This document shows, one piece after another, positions 3,969 to 5,391 of a stretch of DNA of 5,391 bases. This DNA comes from Kouleothrix aurantiaca (GTDB lineage: Bacteria > Chloroflexota > Chloroflexia > Chloroflexales > Roseiflexaceae). How positions within the stretch are numbered: position 1 is the stretch's first letter; each line of letters opens with the position of its first letter. The notes below the pieces were generated by a model. The model saw only the letters and a program-made list of their open reading frames with translations, was not told the DNA's origin and searched no databases. The translations under genes and the position numbers were made by a program. The stretch is taken from contig LJCR01000197.1 in the NCBI GenBank assembly GCA_001399705.1, positions 1-5,391 on the forward strand. Direction: 5' to 3'.

Positions 3969-5273
3969 TTACTCCAACCCCAAGCCCATTTGCACGAGAT
4001 CGGCGCTCACCTCAGCCGGCGCGGCGGCTGGGGCGCTGGCAAGCTCGGCTGTGACGGCGCGCGCATCGGCAGGCCCCAGCTCGCCGCGAAAGGCACGGTG
4101 GAGCAATGTGTCGAAGAGGTGCTCCGCCTGGCGGAGAGCCTCGCGCTGCTGGGTGCGCAGCCGCTCGTAGCGCGCGGCGACGGCGGCGAAGCGCTGCTGG
4201 AGTGGCAGAGGGGGAACAAAGATGCGAAATCCGCGTATGTCGTCAAAATTTAGACCTGACTTCACTCCCTCTCGATCAAGCCGATCTATTTGTAATTGAC
4301 CACCTGGCGAGGCAACGTATCCAGATACGAAAATAGGTTCTATATCTTTCAGGCGCAGCAAAGCTAAGTGCTGATTAATATAAGCTGTCGGAAAGCCATG
4401 AGGAATAACTGCGGTTCGACCTAAATCAGCCGTAATTGAGAGGAGAAGATCACCAGGTTGAACACGTGTCCTACGTCCTTCTGCGGTAGCGGGTGCATTA
4501 ACATGAGCCAGATCGTCGAGTAAAAGATTGCCTTGCCCAATGTTCTGGATACGCAGAAAAACATCACCTTGTTCCGCATAATATTTGGCCCATCCTCGTG
4601 AGCCACTTGTTAGAAATGAGATTTTCATACCAAGCTCTTCCGCATCCCACCCCATCGGGTTGGTGACCGGGTCGCCGAACATCTGCACGAACACGGATTG
4701 CAGGTAGTTCTCGCTGAGGTGCAGCGCGGTGCGGCGCAGCCTACGCAGCCGTTCGGCGCGGGCGAGGATGGCGGCGATGCGGCGCTGCTCGGGAAGCGGC
4801 GGGAGGGGGATAGTGCACTCCTTGAGGATTGTCGTGTTGAGACCATCCATAATGGCTCCACGCGACATCTGCTCTAGTTGTTGTAGCAATCCATAGTAGC
4901 CGTTGAGGCCGTAGCAAAGATATTCTGGGTAAACCTTTTCTCGGTTCAGGCGCATGCGAAAGAGATGGGAGTCGATAATCATTGTGCCGATATTGGCCGG
5001 AGCTACTGCTGCGCGCCCTATCGTTCCCATGGTAGTGACAAGCACATCACCGGCTTTCACGGAATATTGTGCTAGATCGTTGTATTTCTTATCGGTTATG
5101 AATCTCCTAAATGGAGGTGAGAAATTACGCCCAAGCACATTTTCTATGCCCACGACTGGTATGCCTGACTTTACAAGTTCTTCCTTTTTCAGAGAGCTAC
5201 CGAATGGCCCAATCTTGAATGCTCCGCTCTCCGGGCTGGCTAGTTCACCGATTTGTACTTCAGGAAAGCTCAT
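3969..5273 (-). CDS. hsdS: Type I restriction-modification specificity subunit HsdS
   Basis: A 434-residue subunit that gives a type I restriction-modification complex (HsdM2-HsdS, with HsdR for cutting) its two-part DNA target. Domains: target-recognition domain 1 at about residues 1-153 (with IGPFGSSLKKEEL and an SVKAGDVLVT segment). The central conserved helical spacer is at 155-198 (IPLPPLPEQRRIAAIL, then an Arg/Leu-rich coiled coil). Target-recognition domain 2 is at about 201-352 (with VQPGDLLLSITADLGR). The distal conserved helix is at 353-399 (VPPLPLQQRF to LLHRAFRGEL), with an Ala-rich tail at 400-434. The length is normal and no break is seen. The ATG at 5273 overlaps the upstream stop as ATGA, and GAGGGAG (5282-5288) is eight bases before it, so translation is probably coupled to the upstream gene. 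The recognition domains are A+T-richer than the spacers. The target sequence cannot be read from the protein by eye. Confidence 0.95.
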   Translation of the reverse strand: MSFPEVQIGELASPESGAFKIGPFGSSLKKEELVKSGIPVVGIENVLGRNFSPPFRRFITDKKYNDLAQYSVKAGDVLVTTMGTIGRAAVAPANIGTMIIDSHLFRMRLNREKVYPEYLCYGLNGYYGLLQQLEQMSRGAIMDGLNTTILKECTIPLPPLPEQRRIAAILARAERLRRLRRTALHLSENYLQSVFVQMFGDPVTNPMGWDAEELGMKISFLTSGSRGWAKYYAEQGDVFLRIQNIGQGNLLLDDLAHVNAPATAEGRRTRVQPGDLLLSITADLGRTAVIPHGFPTAYINQHLALLRLKDIEPIFVSGYVASPGGQLQIDRLDREGVKSGLNFDDIRGFRIFVPPLPLQQRFAAVAARYERLRTQQREALRQAEHLFDTLLHRAFRGELGPADARAVTAELASAPAAAPAEVSADLVQMGLGLE

Positions 5274-5391
5274 CCCAGCAACTCCCTCAACTCTTTAACA
5301 TCATCGACCATCACCTCATCCAACCTCAGCAGCCGCTCCATAGTCACCGCTGGCTGCTCGTAGTAGGCTGCGTCGCGCTCGACGCGGCGGT
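5270..5391 (-). CDS. C-terminal end of an upstream operon gene, probably HsdM (partial)
   Basis: An open frame enters from the right edge and ends at TGA (minus strand of 5270-5272), giving 39 residues that begin RRVERDAAYY and end LRELLG. The stop overlaps the hsdS start by ATGA, the usual arrangement of translationally coupled operon genes. The tail is acidic and helical, with Leu-rich heptad-like spacing (MERLLRLDEVMVDDVKELRELL). Type I systems commonly have the methyltransferase gene hsdM directly before hsdS, so HsdM is the best guess, but no catalytic motif (such as NPPF/Y) falls in this fragment. Another operon protein placed between hsdM and hsdS cannot be excluded. The gene is cut only by the window edge. 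Confidence 0.6.
   Translation of the reverse strand, partial: RRVERDAAYYEQPAVTMERLLRLDEVMVDDVKELRELLG
5282..5288 (-). promoter_or_regulatory. Ribosome binding site for hsdS inside the upstream gene
   Basis: On the minus strand this reads GAGGGAG, eight bases before the hsdS ATG and inside the last codons of the upstream gene. It supports the start at 5273 and coupled translation. Confidence 0.7.

Noticed and set aside
3831..4253. 140-residue plus-strand frame across the gap and the 3' end of hsdS
   Set aside because: It spans an intergenic repeat array and is antisense to the conserved distal helix of hsdS, and it has the low-complexity composition expected of a shadow frame.
1..5391. tRNA, rRNA or transposase genes
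   Set aside because: No cloverleaf with a GGTTCRANYCC-like arm, no rRNA-like stretch and no transposase or integrase motif was seen on either strand by eye.

Overview
The window reads as an accessory, phage- and defence-associated stretch of a bacterial chromosome. The base composition is moderately high in G+C. The short palindromic repeats, the seven-base tandem arrays, the CCTTCGACACGCTCAGGG-type repeat and the membrane-anchored WD40 protein together remind me most of filamentous Chloroflexota (Chloroflexales-like). That assignment rests on recollection of repeat style and protein flavour, not on a marker gene, so it is tentative.

Left part (1-2191, plus strand): a G-rich, low-complexity start with a degenerate seven-base repeat, a strong UUCG-loop terminator, then a small phage-like cassette. 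It holds two tiny single-span membrane proteins (169-357 and 371-481), a GTG-started 84-residue protein with the GNPAGR motif of small-terminase-like proteins (571-825), and an apparently intact 407-residue large terminase with ATPase and nuclease motifs (968-2191). No portal, protease, capsid or tail gene follows, so it is either a phage remnant or an isolated packaging module. Almost every gap in this cassette carries a short repeat or hairpin.

Middle part (2192-3968): a gap of about 140 bases with two hairpins and two repeat families, then a minus-strand gene (2328-3854) converging on the terminase. It encodes a 508-residue protein: a cytoplasmic-looking helical N-terminal module, a membrane segment, a Ser/Thr/Pro-rich linker and eight WD40 blades. 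Several blades are nearly identical at DNA level with a 123-base period. A three-unit GCCGACACG repeat array (3893-3967) separates it from the next operon.

Right part (3969-5391, minus strand): a complete type I restriction-modification specificity subunit (hsdS) with two target-recognition domains. Its start codon overlaps the stop codon (ATGA) of an upstream gene cut by the window edge, probably hsdM by position. The two recognition domains are visibly A+T-richer than the conserved helical spacers. The terminase cassette and the restriction/WD40 genes face each other, which fits a boundary between a phage-derived element and a defence island. I see no complete new system here. The most original items are the membrane WD40 protein with a conflict-system-like N-terminal module, the palindromic repeat flanked by 10-base direct repeats just before the terminase gene, and the recurring half-unit plus full-hairpin layout of the repeats.
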